The notes: generated by a model from the sequence alone, not told the origin. DNA of 37,158 nt from Acidimicrobiaceae bacterium (GCA_002716285.1 PBAM01000031.1:18644-55801), one strand, 5' to 3'; counted from the first letter of the stretch, positions 25,990-36,298 are shown. Numbers and translations are program-made.

Positions 25990-26663
25990 TGAAAAAATTT
26001 AATACATATCAAAAAAACGGTTTTACACTAGCAGCAGCTTGTGGCTTGATCGGCATAACCTATGGCGTTTTCGCCGACACTGCTGGACTCTCGCTTTTGC
26101 AAGCATCAGCACTTTCCATTTTCACATTTACTGGTGCATCGCAGTTCGCAGCAGTATCAGTGATAGACGGTGGAGGCAATCCGGCAGCAGCCGTAGGTAG
26201 CGCCCTTTTGCTTTCAGCAAGAAATGCACTATACGGACCTGTGATAACAAAGTCTTTAAATAATGGAAAATTAAATAAAGCTGTAGCCGCCCATTTCGTG
26301 ATTGATGAAACTATAGCGATTGCCAGCGCACAAGAAAGCAGTAAGGATTCCCGAGATTCATTTTGGTTCACAGGAATAAGCCTTTTTGTATTTTGGAATA
26401 TAGGAACAATTTTAGGAGTGTTATTAGGAGGGATTCTTGAAGACCCGGGCTCATGGGGCCTTGACGCTGCCTTCCCAGCAGCGTTTGTTGCCTTAATTAT
26501 TCCACATGTTCTTACGAGAGAAGGCAAGATTACAGCGATAGTGGCCGGAGCAATAACTTTGGTTTGTATCCCACTCACACCAGTAGGTATGCCGATACTT
26601 CTAGCCTCTGTAGCAATTGTGCCCGGATTGTTAGCGCATCGAAAGAAAAAGAGAGCCTCATGA
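25989..26663 (+). CDS. azlC: AzlC family branched-chain amino acid exporter permease
   Basis: GITYGVFADTAGLSLLQASALSIFTFTGASQFAAVSVI; SARNALYGP; TAATG overlap with upstream gene. Confidence 0.9.
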   Translation: MKKFNTYQKNGFTLAAACGLIGITYGVFADTAGLSLLQASALSIFTFTGASQFAAVSVIDGGGNPAAAVGSALLLSARNALYGPVITKSLNNGKLNKAVAAHFVIDETIAIASAQESSKDSRDSFWFTGISLFVFWNIGTILGVLLGGILEDPGSWGLDAAFPAAFVALIIPHVLTREGKITAIVAGAITLVCIPLTPVGMPILLASVAIVPGLLAHRKKKRAS

Positions 26664-26956
26664 CTTGGGGGGCGGTTATTGCTTTATCTGTAGGAAGTTA
26701 TGTATTTAAACTTTTAGGAGTAATAACTGGTCAGAGAATCTCTAAGTATTTAGCACCTGGAACGACATTTTTGCCGGCAGCGCTCTTTTCAGCTTTGATC
26801 ATAGTTATGTCCGTTTCGGACGACGGCTCATTAGTAGTAGATGCTCGCCTGGTAGGCGTAGGAATAGGAGGCCTGGCTGTTTGGAAAAAAATGCCCTTTA
26901 CATTGGTTGTATTGACAGCAATGCTTTCTACAGCCGTTATACGATTAGTCGTGTAA
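26660..26956 (+). CDS. azlD: AzlD family branched-chain amino acid transport protein
   Basis: MTWGAVIALSVGSYVFKLLGVITGQRISK...LPAALFSALI; ATGA overlap with azlC; the ORF-track start 26564 is too long. Confidence 0.87.
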   Translation: MTWGAVIALSVGSYVFKLLGVITGQRISKYLAPGTTFLPAALFSALIIVMSVSDDGSLVVDARLVGVGIGGLAVWKKMPFTLVVLTAMLSTAVIRLVV

Positions 26957-26990
26957 CGGAAACCAGAAAAAGAACAAAGCATTTATTATC

Positions 26991-27716
26991 GTGACTAGTT
27001 TGATTGAATCCAAATATGAAAATGAAGCAATTCCAGATGAATTGATTCCAGAAGACGTTTCACCTTCTGTTTACAGAGTTCTATCAAACCCAAGACCCAA
27101 ATGGAGAGGGCGTTTGCACAGAATTGCAGGACCGTTAACTCTTATCGCAGGGGTATTTCTAGCCCTATCAGCACCAGCAGGCCGTGAAAGAATAGGAACT
27201 GCAATTTTCACTGCAGGGGCATTTGCTATGTTCGCAACTAGTGGACTGGTCCACCTTCGACGATGGAAGATCTCCCTACTTGAAATTTTGTTTAGATTAG
27301 ATCACGCCGCCATATTTTTGATGATTGCGTCTGGAGCTTCATCGCTTGCACTGATTGCCATGGACGGGACTCCTGCAAAAGTGATGCTTTGGAGTGTTTG
27401 GGCTGGGGCGGGGATAGGAATTCTTCTCAGAGTTTTACCTTTTCATCCTCCTAAAGGACTGATGAACACATTATTCATAACTCTCGGATGCCTTCCCTTG
27501 GTTGTCGCCCCCAGTCTCTTTAGAGCAATAGACATTTTCCCAGCTTTGTTTATAGTCCTAGAAGGAATTTTTTATGTAGGAGGGGCACTTATGTTAGGTG
27601 CCCAGTGGCCGAAACTGAAGCCTAAAGTTTTTGGGTATCACGAAGTTTGGCACTCTTTAGTAGTTTTAGCCGTAGCAGCTCACTTTGGGGCCGTGGTATT
27701 GATACTGCATTATTAA
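26991..27716 (+). CDS. hemolysin III / PAQR-like integral membrane protein
   Basis: Multi-TM; LDHAAIFLMIASGA and FGYHEVWHSLVVLAVAAHFGAVVL motifs; GTG start. Confidence 0.75.
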   Translation: MTSLIESKYENEAIPDELIPEDVSPSVYRVLSNPRPKWRGRLHRIAGPLTLIAGVFLALSAPAGRERIGTAIFTAGAFAMFATSGLVHLRRWKISLLEILFRLDHAAIFLMIASGASSLALIAMDGTPAKVMLWSVWAGAGIGILLRVLPFHPPKGLMNTLFITLGCLPLVVAPSLFRAIDIFPALFIVLEGIFYVGGALMLGAQWPKLKPKVFGYHEVWHSLVVLAVAAHFGAVVLILHY

Positions 27717-27779
27717 CGCACATATGGAATTCAAGTTCAATTAGCAGGAGAATATTAGTTCAATGTTTGGAGGTTTGAG

Positions 27780-28853
27780 ATGAAGGGGATTATTTTTGAC
27801 GGAGAAGAACTCCGACTAGTAGAAGGTCTAGAAGTTCGACCACCAGGACCAGGAGAAGTTAACGTCAAGATTGTTAACGCTGGGGTTTGTCATAGCGATG
27901 TAAGCGTTATTGATGGGACAATACCATTTCCCACTCCCTTAGTTCTTGGACACGAAGGGGCTGGAGTTGTTACAGAAGTTGGCTCTGCCGTTACCTCAGT
28001 CGCTCCCGGCGACCACGTTGTGCTATCGACATTAGGTCAGTGCGGGGCATGCCCTTCTTGTGACGCAGGACAGCCAACAATGTGTAAATCCACTTTTGGG
28101 GCTAGAGACACACCATTTTCTTTGGATGGTGAACCGCTTTATAACTTCGCTAACATCTCCGCTTTTTCAGAAAATGTAGTTGTTAAAGCAAACCAAGCAA
28201 TTCGCATACCAAAAGACGTTCCTTTGACTGCAGCATCTCTAATTGGGTGCGGGGTCCTCACAGGCTCAGGTGCAGTGTTCAACCGCGCAAAGGTCAAACC
28301 AGGTGAAAGTGTTGCAGTCATAGGCGTAGGAGGGATCGGTTTGAATGCCATTCAAGCTGCAGCAATAGCTGGAGCTAATCCCATAATTGCGATTGATACA
28401 AACTCTGAAAAAGGTGACCTAGCTATAGATTTCGGCGCTACAGATTTCATCGATGCAACAGATGTTGATACAAATCAGGAAATCCGTAAAATACGCGCTG
28501 ATGGAGTCGACTATGTTTTCGAGTGTGTAGGTTCCAAGGCTCTGATTGAAGCATCAGTAGGTTATTTAGACTGGGGAGGGACTCTAGTAATACTCGGTGT
28601 GCCACCACTAGGCAGCACAGTGGAGTTCATGACCGTAGCTGCGTATCTGGACGTGACAATTATGGGATGCCGCTATGGAACCTCGAGACCGCAGACTGAT
28701 GTGACGCGCATCTGCGAGCTCTACAAGGCAGGCAAATTCAAACTCGATGAATTGGTAAGTCGTGTCTATCCCATGGAGGAAATACACACACTTTTAGAAG
28801 ACATGCATGAAGGGCGTCTTGCCAGGGGCGTGTTGGATATTTGCTCAATTTAG
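27780..28853 (+). CDS. zinc-dependent alcohol dehydrogenase
   Basis: NAGVCHSDVSVIDG, LGHEGAGVVTEVGSAV, GQCGACPSCDAGQPTMC, VGGIGLNAIQAAAIAGA. Confidence 0.93.
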   Translation: MKGIIFDGEELRLVEGLEVRPPGPGEVNVKIVNAGVCHSDVSVIDGTIPFPTPLVLGHEGAGVVTEVGSAVTSVAPGDHVVLSTLGQCGACPSCDAGQPTMCKSTFGARDTPFSLDGEPLYNFANISAFSENVVVKANQAIRIPKDVPLTAASLIGCGVLTGSGAVFNRAKVKPGESVAVIGVGGIGLNAIQAAAIAGANPIIAIDTNSEKGDLAIDFGATDFIDATDVDTNQEIRKIRADGVDYVFECVGSKALIEASVGYLDWGGTLVILGVPPLGSTVEFMTVAAYLDVTIMGCRYGTSRPQTDVTRICELYKAGKFKLDELVSRVYPMEEIHTLLEDMHEGRLARGVLDICSI

Positions 28854-28870
28854 TTGTATGACTTTTTAGA

Positions 28871-29260
28871 GTGCTGTCAACAAAGATGCGAAGATGCTCG
28901 TTAATAGTAATTATTGCTTTACTGGCACTTAGCTGTGCCAAAACAGAACCAAGCAAACCCGGGCAGGCAAGAAATTGTGAAGAGTTAGTACAAATTGGAA
29001 GAAACATAGCCGAATTGGTACTAGATGAAATAGAAGAAAAAGAACTAAACGAAATCCAAGAAAGAGAATTAAATAAGACCATAAAAAAAATTGAAGACCT
29101 AGCACAAGCAAAAATTTTTCTTATGAGGTCTTCTGAATTAAATTGCAGTGAAGAAGAACTCAAGAAAATAGCGTGTCTTTCCTATCAAGGCTTGTCACAG
29201 AAGGCTCGTGGTGATATTACAAGAGAATATCTGAGACCTTATTTTGAGGCTTGTGGTTAG
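28871..29260 (+). CDS. small putative lipoprotein, function unknown
   Basis: Signal peptide with lipobox (IIALLALSCAKTEPS); highly charged helical middle. GTG 28871 or ATG 28886 start. Confidence 0.6.
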   Translation: MLSTKMRRCSLIVIIALLALSCAKTEPSKPGQARNCEELVQIGRNIAELVLDEIEEKELNEIQERELNKTIKKIEDLAQAKIFLMRSSELNCSEEELKKIACLSYQGLSQKARGDITREYLRPYFEACG

Positions 29261-29335
29261 AAAATATAATAAAGCCTTCACTGTTGCATCGCATAGGCTC
29301 TAGATTCGTGTTTACGGACATAAGAAAATAGGACA

Positions 29336-30535
29336 ATGACAAAAAATCGAATATCACACAGGATCGCCTCAATATCTGAGTCTGCCACTATGGCAGTGAC
29401 CAATAAGGCAAGAATTTTGAGAGAAGCAGGTGAACCAGTAATTGGTTTCGGAGCAGGTGAACCCGATTTTCCAACGCCTGACCACATTGTTGAAGCAGCA
29501 ATTGCTGCTTGCCGGGAACCGTCAAATCATCGCTATGGGCCAGCATCCGGTCTTCCAGAATTGAGAGAAGCATTAGTAGATAAAACTGAACGAGATTCAA
29601 AATGGAGACCTGAAACTGCACAAATCCTGATAACAAACGGAGGGAAACATGCTGTTTACAATTCATGTGCCACATTGATTGATCCTGGAGATGAAGTGCT
29701 GCTCCCAACTCCATATTGGACCACTTACCCTGAGGCGATAGCACTTGCAGGAGGAGTCACAGTCGAAGTTCCAACGGATATTGAATCAGAATTCAAAGTC
29801 ACAGTAGAGCAATTAGAAGCTGCGACTACTTCAGCGACAAAGGCTCTCTTTTTTGTCTCACCTTCGAACCCTACAGGCGCCGTATATTCAGCCGACGAGA
29901 TGATAGCGATTGGACAATGGGCGATTGAAAGAGGGGTTTGGATAATCACAGATGAAATATATGAGCACTTAACCTACGAAGGTCATGAACATCACTCTAT
30001 TAGAGCGTTACTGCCGGAAATAGGGGATCAGTGTTTGATAGTGAATGGGGTAGCGAAAACTTATGCAATGACAGGTTGGAGAGTCGGTTGGATGATAGGC
30101 CCGGCTGACGTTATTTCTGCTGCGGGAAACCTTCAATCTCACGCCACTTCGAATGTAGCAAATGTCTCACAAAGAGCAGCATTAGCAGCAGTTAGTGGAG
30201 GTCTCGAAGATGTCATCCGGATGAGAAAATCTTTTGACCGTCGGAGAAGAACCATGACTGAAATGCTGACCAACATTGATGGTGTCAAACTGTTAGAAAC
30301 TCAAGGGGCTTTTTACTCCTTTCCTGATCTCTCAGCTTTTTATGGTCGCGATATAGCTGGAAAAAAGGCACAGAACACTCTTGAACTAGCTGCAATAATT
30401 CTAGAAGAAGCAAAAGTAGCCATAGTTCCCGGAGAAGCTTTTGGTTCTCCGGGGTATGCAAGACTATCTTTTGCTCTTGGAGATGAAGACTTGGAAGAAG
30501 GCCTCACTCGAATTACTCAGTTACTTAATAATTGA
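29336..30535 (+). CDS. pyridoxal phosphate-dependent aminotransferase (AspC-like, class I)
   Basis: [49 protein letters not shown] (PLP Lys). Confidence 0.93.
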   Translation: MTKNRISHRIASISESATMAVTNKARILREAGEPVIGFGAGEPDFPTPDHIVEAAIAACREPSNHRYGPASGLPELREALVDKTERDSKWRPETAQILITNGGKHAVYNSCATLIDPGDEVLLPTPYWTTYPEAIALAGGVTVEVPTDIESEFKVTVEQLEAATTSATKALFFVSPSNPTGAVYSADEMIAIGQWAIERGVWIITDEIYEHLTYEGHEHHSIRALLPEIGDQCLIVNGVAKTYAMTGWRVGWMIGPADVISAAGNLQSHATSNVANVSQRAALAAVSGGLEDVIRMRKSFDRRRRTMTEMLTNIDGVKLLETQGAFYSFPDLSAFYGRDIAGKKAQNTLELAAIILEEAKVAIVPGEAFGSPGYARLSFALGDEDLEEGLTRITQLLNN

Positions 30536-30539
30536 ATTC

Positions 30540-32459
30540 ATGACCATCACCAAACCCTGCGGAACATGGGAATCGGCTATCACGTCAGAAATGTTGGTTG
30601 GTGGAGCAGTACGACTTGGTGAAATCGTCACAGATGGAGATGACGTCTGGTGGGCTGAATCACGACCAGATGAAGGTGGACGCACAGTCCTTGTTCGTAA
30701 CGGAATGGATCAAACAGATCAGAACACAAACGTTAGAACGCTAGTTCACGAATATGGAGGCAGTGCATGGAGGGTCAGGAATGGAATCCTTGTGTACAGC
30801 CAATATTCGGATCAACGTTTATACCTTTTAGACAAATCAGGTGACTCAATCCCGTTAACTCCTGAACCAGAAATCCAGCAAGGTTGCAGATATGCCGATG
30901 GTCGAATAACTAACAATGAGGAATGGTACGTATGTGTAAGAGAGTTTCACGCTACAAGTGGTAAAGAACCTTCAAATGAGATTGTTGCAGTTCCATTAGA
31001 CGGATCTCAACAAATAAATGTTTTAGTTTCAGGGCCTGATTTTGTTTCTTCCCCGAGAGTATCGAAAGAAGGCGATCAGATCGCTTGGGTGCAATGGAAC
31101 CATCCAAATATGCCGTGGGATGACACTAAATTGTGCATTGCATCATTAGAGGAAATGGTTCTTACCAACCAAAAGGTGATGGAATCGAAAGCAGAGGCTT
31201 TCTTCCAACCCGAATGGGATGATCAGGGAAACTTGCATGTAGTAAGCGATCGAAACAACTGGTGGAACCTTTTCCGAGTTGATCAAAGCCTAAAAGAAAT
31301 GGATTTAATACCACTGACCGATATCGAAGCAGAAATAGGCCTACCCCAATGGGTCTTCGGACAGTCGAGATATGCATTCGTTGGAGATGAGATTTGGTTC
31401 GTTTCTAGGGAAGGTGGCATCGATAAGCTCACAATACTTTCATCAGATGGACGATCGGAACAAATAAAACTTGACGTAACTGAAATTGAGTCTGTAGCAA
31501 ATTATCAAGACGGAATAGTCGCAACCGTCAGTTCATGGAAGTCCGAATCATCAGTAATGTTCATCAACAGGGAAGAGATTCGCCCTTTAAGTAAAACTCG
31601 TGACCTAAATATAGATGAAAGTTGGTTCCCTGTACCAGAAACCTTTACTTACCAAACTTCAGACTCTGAAAAAGCACACGCTCTTTTTTATTCACCGACA
31701 AATCCTGAATATGAAATTAGCGAAAAAGAAAACCCGCCACTTATCGTTCTCGCCCATGGGGGCCCTACAGGAGCTGCAAGACGCCAACTCCAACTATCCA
31801 TCGTTTATTGGACAAGTCGGGGATTTGGTGTAGCTGACGTCGATTACCGTGGCTCAACAGGATATGGAAGATCATTTCGCAACCGTCTACGTAACAGTTG
31901 GGGTTTAGCAGATGTAGAAGACTGTGTTGCTGTAGCAAAACATCTAGTCGCCGAAAAAAAAGTAGACAAAAACAAATTAGCTATAAAGGGAGGCAGTGCA
32001 GGAGGGTTTACGGTCCTAGCAGCCCTTACGTTTCATGACACTTTTACCGCAGGTGCAAGCAGATATGGAATCGCGGATTTGGCGATACTCGCAAAAGACA
32101 CACATAAATTTGAATCTAGATATTTAGATCGACTGGTAGGGGAATGGCCGAAAGATGAAGAGATCTACAAACAAAGATCACCGATACATCACATTGAACA
32201 ACTCACAACTCCAATGGTGATACTCCAAGGATCAGAAGATCCGATTGTCCCACCTAATCAGGCCCATCTAATGGCAAACAAATTGAACGAAAACGATATA
32301 CCCCATGCGCTAATAGAATTTTCAGACGAAGGCCACGGATTCAGAAAAGCCCCTAACATAACAAGAGCAATTGAATCAGAGCTAGCTTTTTTTGCTCAGA
32401 TTTTCAATTTCGAGCCTTTCGATGATCTTCCAGAAATATTGGTCGAAAACAATATTTGA
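30540..32459 (+). CDS. S9 family peptidase (prolyl oligopeptidase/DPP-like)
   Basis: C-terminal LAHGGPTG...DYRGSTGYGRSFRNRLRNSWG, IKGGSAGGFTVLAAL (GxSxGG), QGSEDPIVPPNQA, DEGHGF; N-terminal propeller; start ATG 30540 chosen over ORF start 30441. Confidence 0.92.
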   Translation: MTITKPCGTWESAITSEMLVGGAVRLGEIVTDGDDVWWAESRPDEGGRTVLVRNGMDQTDQNTNVRTLVHEYGGSAWRVRNGILVYSQYSDQRLYLLDKSGDSIPLTPEPEIQQGCRYADGRITNNEEWYVCVREFHATSGKEPSNEIVAVPLDGSQQINVLVSGPDFVSSPRVSKEGDQIAWVQWNHPNMPWDDTKLCIASLEEMVLTNQKVMESKAEAFFQPEWDDQGNLHVVSDRNNWWNLFRVDQSLKEMDLIPLTDIEAEIGLPQWVFGQSRYAFVGDEIWFVSREGGIDKLTILSSDGRSEQIKLDVTEIESVANYQDGIVATVSSWKSESSVMFINREEIRPLSKTRDLNIDESWFPVPETFTYQTSDSEKAHALFYSPTNPEYEISEKENPPLIVLAHGGPTGAARRQLQLSIVYWTSRGFGVADVDYRGSTGYGRSFRNRLRNSWGLADVEDCVAVAKHLVAEKKVDKNKLAIKGGSAGGFTVLAALTFHDTFTAGASRYGIADLAILAKDTHKFESRYLDRLVGEWPKDEEIYKQRSPIHHIEQLTTPMVILQGSEDPIVPPNQAHLMANKLNENDIPHALIEFSDEGHGFRKAPNITRAIESELAFFAQIFNFEPFDDLPEILVENNI

Positions 32460-32475
32460 ATCAAAATAAAAAAGT

Positions 32476-32506
32476 TTGCTTACCTTTACCCAATAGCGAC
32501 TAGAAT
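32476..32506 (+). promoter_or_regulatory. putative promoter of leuA leader (weak -35 TTGCTT, -10 TAGAAT)
   Basis: TAGAAT 32501-32506 lies 7 nt before the leader ATG at 32514; -35-like TTGCTT 32476-32481 with a long 19-nt spacer. Confidence 0.4.
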
Positions 32507-32513
32507 AAAATTT

Positions 32514-32546
32514 ATGAGAACCAAGAACCTTCTCTTGCTTATGTAG
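32514..32546 (+). CDS. leuA attenuator leader peptide MRTKNLLLLM*
   Basis: ATG AGA ACC AAG AAC CTT CTC TTG CTT ATG TAG: four consecutive Leu codons, followed directly by hairpin plus terminator upstream of leuA. Confidence 0.85.
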   Translation: MRTKNLLLLM

Positions 32547-32573
32547 GACGGACGCATATAAACGCGTTTGTCC
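32546..32573 (+). promoter_or_regulatory. attenuator hairpin 1 of leuA leader
   Basis: GGACGGACGC (32546-32555) / ATATAAAC / GCGTTTGTCC (32564-32573): 10 bp incl. 2 GU; first base is the G of the leader TAG. Confidence 0.75.
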
Positions 32574-32575
32574 GC

Positions 32576-32607
32576 ACCTCCTGAGCCAAAGGCCGGGAGG
32601 TTTTTTA
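32576..32607 (+). terminator. intrinsic terminator / attenuator of leuA leader
   Basis: ACCTCC TGA GCC AAA GGC CG GGAGGT followed by TTTTTT. Confidence 0.85.
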
Positions 32608-32653
32608 CTTTTAGAAACAAGAACGAAAACAGCTAAACAAAGGAGACAAAACA

Positions 32654-34228
32654 ATGAGCAACGAAACCGCCAAAGAAAAAGTGGTTATTTTTGACACCAC
32701 TTTGCGTGATGGTGAACAATCGCCAGGTATTTCTCTTGATGCAGGAGAAAAACTAGAAATAGCGGGACAGCTTGCTCGACTAGGAGTTGACTACATCGAA
32801 GCAGGGTTTCCAATTGCAAGTCAAGGTGATTTCGACGCAGTGCATGCCATAGCTTCAAATGTCAAGGGGCCCGTAATCTGCGGGCTTTCGCGTACAAGCT
32901 ATAAAGATATAGATCGTTGTTGGGAAGCAATAGAGCCGGCGGAAAAACGAAGAATCCATACATTTATAGCTACAAGCCCAACCCACATGGAACATAAGCT
33001 AAAAATGGCACCTGAACAGGTTTTAGCCGAGGCTGCCTCTGCAGTGGGTAGAGCCCGAGAATACACAGATGATGTTGAATTCAGTCCCGAGGACGCGTCT
33101 AGGTCAGATTTCGACTTTATGTGTGATGTACTTCAAGCGGCAGTCGACAACGGGGCAGGCACATTAAATATCCCAGACACCGTAGGTTATGCGACACCTC
33201 ATGAATGGGGTGAGAGAATCAGGTTAATAAGAGAAAGAGTTGAAGGTGATTACGTGATCAGCACTCATTGCCATAATGACCTTGGTCTAGCAGTGGCGAA
33301 TTCGCTGTCAGCTGTTGTGTCGGGAGCTCGACAAGTCGAGTGCACTATCAACGGGATTGGAGAAAGAGCAGGAAACGCGGCTATGGAAGAAATAGTTATG
33401 ACGTTAAGAACGCGTCCTGACATCTACCCAAATCTTGAAGTAGGAATTGAAACCGAAGAATTAGCACGTTCAAGTCGAATGGTAAGCCGACTAACTGGAT
33501 ATCCGGTTCAATACAACAAAGCTGTTGTGGGGAGAAACGCGTTCGCACATGAGTCTGGGATACATCAACACGGTGTCCTAAATGAAAGGACCACCTATGA
33601 AATTATGGACCCTACTGTAGTCGGGCAAGATGGCAGCAAATTAGTACTAGGAAAACACTCAGGTAGGGCGGCGTTCAAAGATGCGCTTTCAAAAATGGGT
33701 CTGGATATACAAGGTGATGCGCTAAATAGTGCGTTTACACGGTTCAAAGAATTAGCTGACCGAAAAGTGCAACTTAGTGATGCGGATTTGGAAGCACTAG
33801 TGGCAGAAGAGGTCGGCAGTTCAGTTGAGAATTCATATGAACTAGTGACACTCGACGTTAGAGGAGGTAATGTCAACACTCCTAAAGCGGAAGTTGTTTT
33901 AGAATCAGACGGTGTGAAAATAAACGCGACGTCTGAAGGCGATGGCATGGTTGATGCTGCATGTACAGCAATAAAAAAAGCAACAGACATAGAGGGACGA
34001 TTAACTGATTACACCGTTATGTCAGTCACAGGTGGCGTGGACGCGTTGGCAGATGTGGCTCTCTCGTTCGAAAGCGCTGATGGGCTGAAAGTATCAGGTC
34101 GGGGATTATCTACAGATGTTGTTGAAGCTTCGGCTAGAGCGTTTATTTCTGCATTGAACAAAGTTGTTCGAGTACGAAATTCAGGAGAAAATCCACAAGA
34201 AATAGACCGACCCGGTCATATCGGATAG
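32654..34228 (+). CDS. leuA: 2-isopropylmalate synthase
   Basis: IFDTTLRDGEQSPGISLDAGEKLEIAGQLARLGVDYIEAGFP, STHCHNDLGLAVANSLSAV, HESGIHQHGVL, C-terminal LeuA dimer domain. Confidence 0.97.
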   Translation: MSNETAKEKVVIFDTTLRDGEQSPGISLDAGEKLEIAGQLARLGVDYIEAGFPIASQGDFDAVHAIASNVKGPVICGLSRTSYKDIDRCWEAIEPAEKRRIHTFIATSPTHMEHKLKMAPEQVLAEAASAVGRAREYTDDVEFSPEDASRSDFDFMCDVLQAAVDNGAGTLNIPDTVGYATPHEWGERIRLIRERVEGDYVISTHCHNDLGLAVANSLSAVVSGARQVECTINGIGERAGNAAMEEIVMTLRTRPDIYPNLEVGIETEELARSSRMVSRLTGYPVQYNKAVVGRNAFAHESGIHQHGVLNERTTYEIMDPTVVGQDGSKLVLGKHSGRAAFKDALSKMGLDIQGDALNSAFTRFKELADRKVQLSDADLEALVAEEVGSSVENSYELVTLDVRGGNVNTPKAEVVLESDGVKINATSEGDGMVDAACTAIKKATDIEGRLTDYTVMSVTGGVDALADVALSFESADGLKVSGRGLSTDVVEASARAFISALNKVVRVRNSGENPQEIDRPGHIG

Positions 34229-34252
34229 TAAAGATTAGGATCAAAAGTTCTT

Positions 34253-35671
34253 ATGTCAGGTAAAACATTAAGTCAGAAAGTTTGGGAAAGACACGTAGTC
34301 CACAGTGATGGAAGCGGTTCGGACCTGCTCTTCATCGACCTTCACCTTGTCCACGAAGTCACTTCGCCACAAGCTTTCGACGGTTTGCGAATAGCAGGTC
34401 GAGAAGTGCTCCGTCCAGATTTAACAGTCGCGACTGAAGATCATAATGTTCCCACAGAGGAAATTGATAAACCTATAGCTGACCCGATTAGCCGTAAACA
34501 GATAGAAACTTTAAGAAACAACTGTTCTGAATTCGACATACGCCTTTTCTCAATGGGTGACCGGGGTCAAGGAATTGTCCATGTCATAGGGCCAGAAATG
34601 GGACTTACACTTCCTGGGATGACTGTCGTTTGCGGCGACAGTCATACCAGCACTCATGGGGCATTCGGAGCACTCGCATTTGGAATCGGCACAAGTGAAG
34701 TTGAACACGTTTTAGCAACGCAAACACTTCCTCAAACGGAACCTGGGACTCTAGCAGTCACAGTAGATGGAAACCTTCCTGAAGGTACAACGGCAAAGGA
34801 CGTGATTCTCGCGATCATCGGAGAGTTAGGTACAGGTGGTGGCATTGGAAAAATTATTGAATATAGAGGCGAAGTCTTCAGAAATCTTTCAATGGAAGGA
34901 AGGATGACCGTTTGCAATATGTCGATAGAGGCTGGAGCCAAAGCAGGATTGATTGCGCCAGACGAAACGACTTTCGAATACCTGAAAGGTAGAACGCACA
35001 GTCCAAGTGCCGACGAATGGGAAGAAGCAATAGAAGACTGGAAATCGTTGACTACTGACGAAGACGCTAAATTCGATCAAGAATTATTCCTAAACGGAAA
35101 CGAAATTTCACCTCATGTGACTTGGGGAACCAACCCGGGGCAGGTCGCACCAATAAAAGGCCTAGTGCCAGACCCTGAACAATTTGCTGAACCTGCACAA
35201 CAAGAATCAGCAAGAAGGGCACTTGAATATATGGGGATTGCAGCAGGGACTAAAATCTCTGAAATTCCAGTAGACACAGTTTTTATTGGCTCTTGCACGA
35301 ATAGCCGCATAGAGGATCTCAGAGAAGCCGCAAAAGTAGCGCAAGGTCAACAAGTCGCACCTGGAGTTAGAACTCTTGTAGTTCCGGGATCAGGATCAGT
35401 TAAAGCCCAAGCAGAGGCTGAAGGACTTCATGAAATCTTCCAAGAAGCCGGATTCGACTGGCGTGAGCCTGGCTGTTCCATGTGCCTTGCAATGAATCCA
35501 GACAAACTTAAAAAAGACGAACGTTGCGCCAGTACAAGCAATCGCAATTTTGAAGGACGTCAAGGCAGAGGTGGAAGGACACATTTGGTTTCACCAGCAG
35601 TAGCGGCGGCAACAGCTATTACAGGAACTTTCGCCGTACCTGAAGACCTAGACGCAAGAGAAGGGAAGTAA
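34253..35671 (+). CDS. leuC: 3-isopropylmalate dehydratase large subunit
   Basis: [82 protein letters not shown]. Confidence 0.97.
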   Translation: MSGKTLSQKVWERHVVHSDGSGSDLLFIDLHLVHEVTSPQAFDGLRIAGREVLRPDLTVATEDHNVPTEEIDKPIADPISRKQIETLRNNCSEFDIRLFSMGDRGQGIVHVIGPEMGLTLPGMTVVCGDSHTSTHGAFGALAFGIGTSEVEHVLATQTLPQTEPGTLAVTVDGNLPEGTTAKDVILAIIGELGTGGGIGKIIEYRGEVFRNLSMEGRMTVCNMSIEAGAKAGLIAPDETTFEYLKGRTHSPSADEWEEAIEDWKSLTTDEDAKFDQELFLNGNEISPHVTWGTNPGQVAPIKGLVPDPEQFAEPAQQESARRALEYMGIAAGTKISEIPVDTVFIGSCTNSRIEDLREAAKVAQGQQVAPGVRTLVVPGSGSVKAQAEAEGLHEIFQEAGFDWREPGCSMCLAMNPDKLKKDERCASTSNRNFEGRQGRGGRTHLVSPAVAAATAITGTFAVPEDLDAREGK

Positions 35672-35673
35672 TC

Positions 35674-36270
35674 ATGGAACCAGTAGAAATAGTGTTTGGC
35701 ACAGCGCTTCCTTTAAGCCGCTCTGACGTAGACACGGACCAAATAATCCCAAGCGATTGGCTTAAGCGGGTAGAAAGAACGGGTTTCGACAGAGGATTGT
35801 TCAGCGAGTGGCGGGACAATCCTTCTTTTGTGCTTAACGATGAACGTTTTGGAGAGGCAACAGTCCTTGTAGCTGGACCAAATTTTGGAACCGGATCTTC
35901 TAGAGAACATGCAGTTTGGGCGATCCAACAATACGGATTCAAAGCAGTTGTATCACCTCGCTTTGCAGATATTTTCCGAAACAACTGCACTAAAAACGGA
36001 CTTGTCCCAGTTGAAGTACCAGAGCAGATAGGTGAAGATTTACTCCAAGCGATAGAGAACAACCCAGAACTAATTTTGACTGTAGATGTGGCAAAACGCA
36101 CTCTCGAAGTTCCTGATGCAAACATCTCTTGCAGTTTCCCTTTAGAAGAGGCCGTGCAGGAGAGGTTCTTGAAAGGTCTGGACGATATCGGTATCACCAT
36201 GGCACATGAAGAAATGATTCACGAATACCAACAAAACAGACCAGCTTGGCTTCCTTCTATTAGTGTTTGA
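35674..36270 (+). CDS. leuD: 3-isopropylmalate dehydratase small subunit
   Basis: PLSRSDVDTDQIIPSDWLKRVERTGF, GPNFGTGSSREHAVWAIQQYGFKAVVSPRFADIFRNNC. Confidence 0.97.
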   Translation: MEPVEIVFGTALPLSRSDVDTDQIIPSDWLKRVERTGFDRGLFSEWRDNPSFVLNDERFGEATVLVAGPNFGTGSSREHAVWAIQQYGFKAVVSPRFADIFRNNCTKNGLVPVEVPEQIGEDLLQAIENNPELILTVDVAKRTLEVPDANISCSFPLEEAVQERFLKGLDDIGITMAHEEMIHEYQQNRPAWLPSISV

Positions 36271-36298
36271 ACAGACAACAAAAAGACAAAGTCAAAAC

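Noticed and set aside
26060-26578. 172-aa antisense ORF
   Set aside because: Fully overlaps azlC, no recognisable motifs.
30441-32459. Long version of S9 peptidase starting inside the aminotransferase
   Set aside because: First 33 codons overlap the aminotransferase in another frame; ATG 30540 follows its stop directly.
33595-33990. 131-aa antisense ORF in leuA
   Set aside because: Shadow ORF, Ser/Ala-rich, no family signature.
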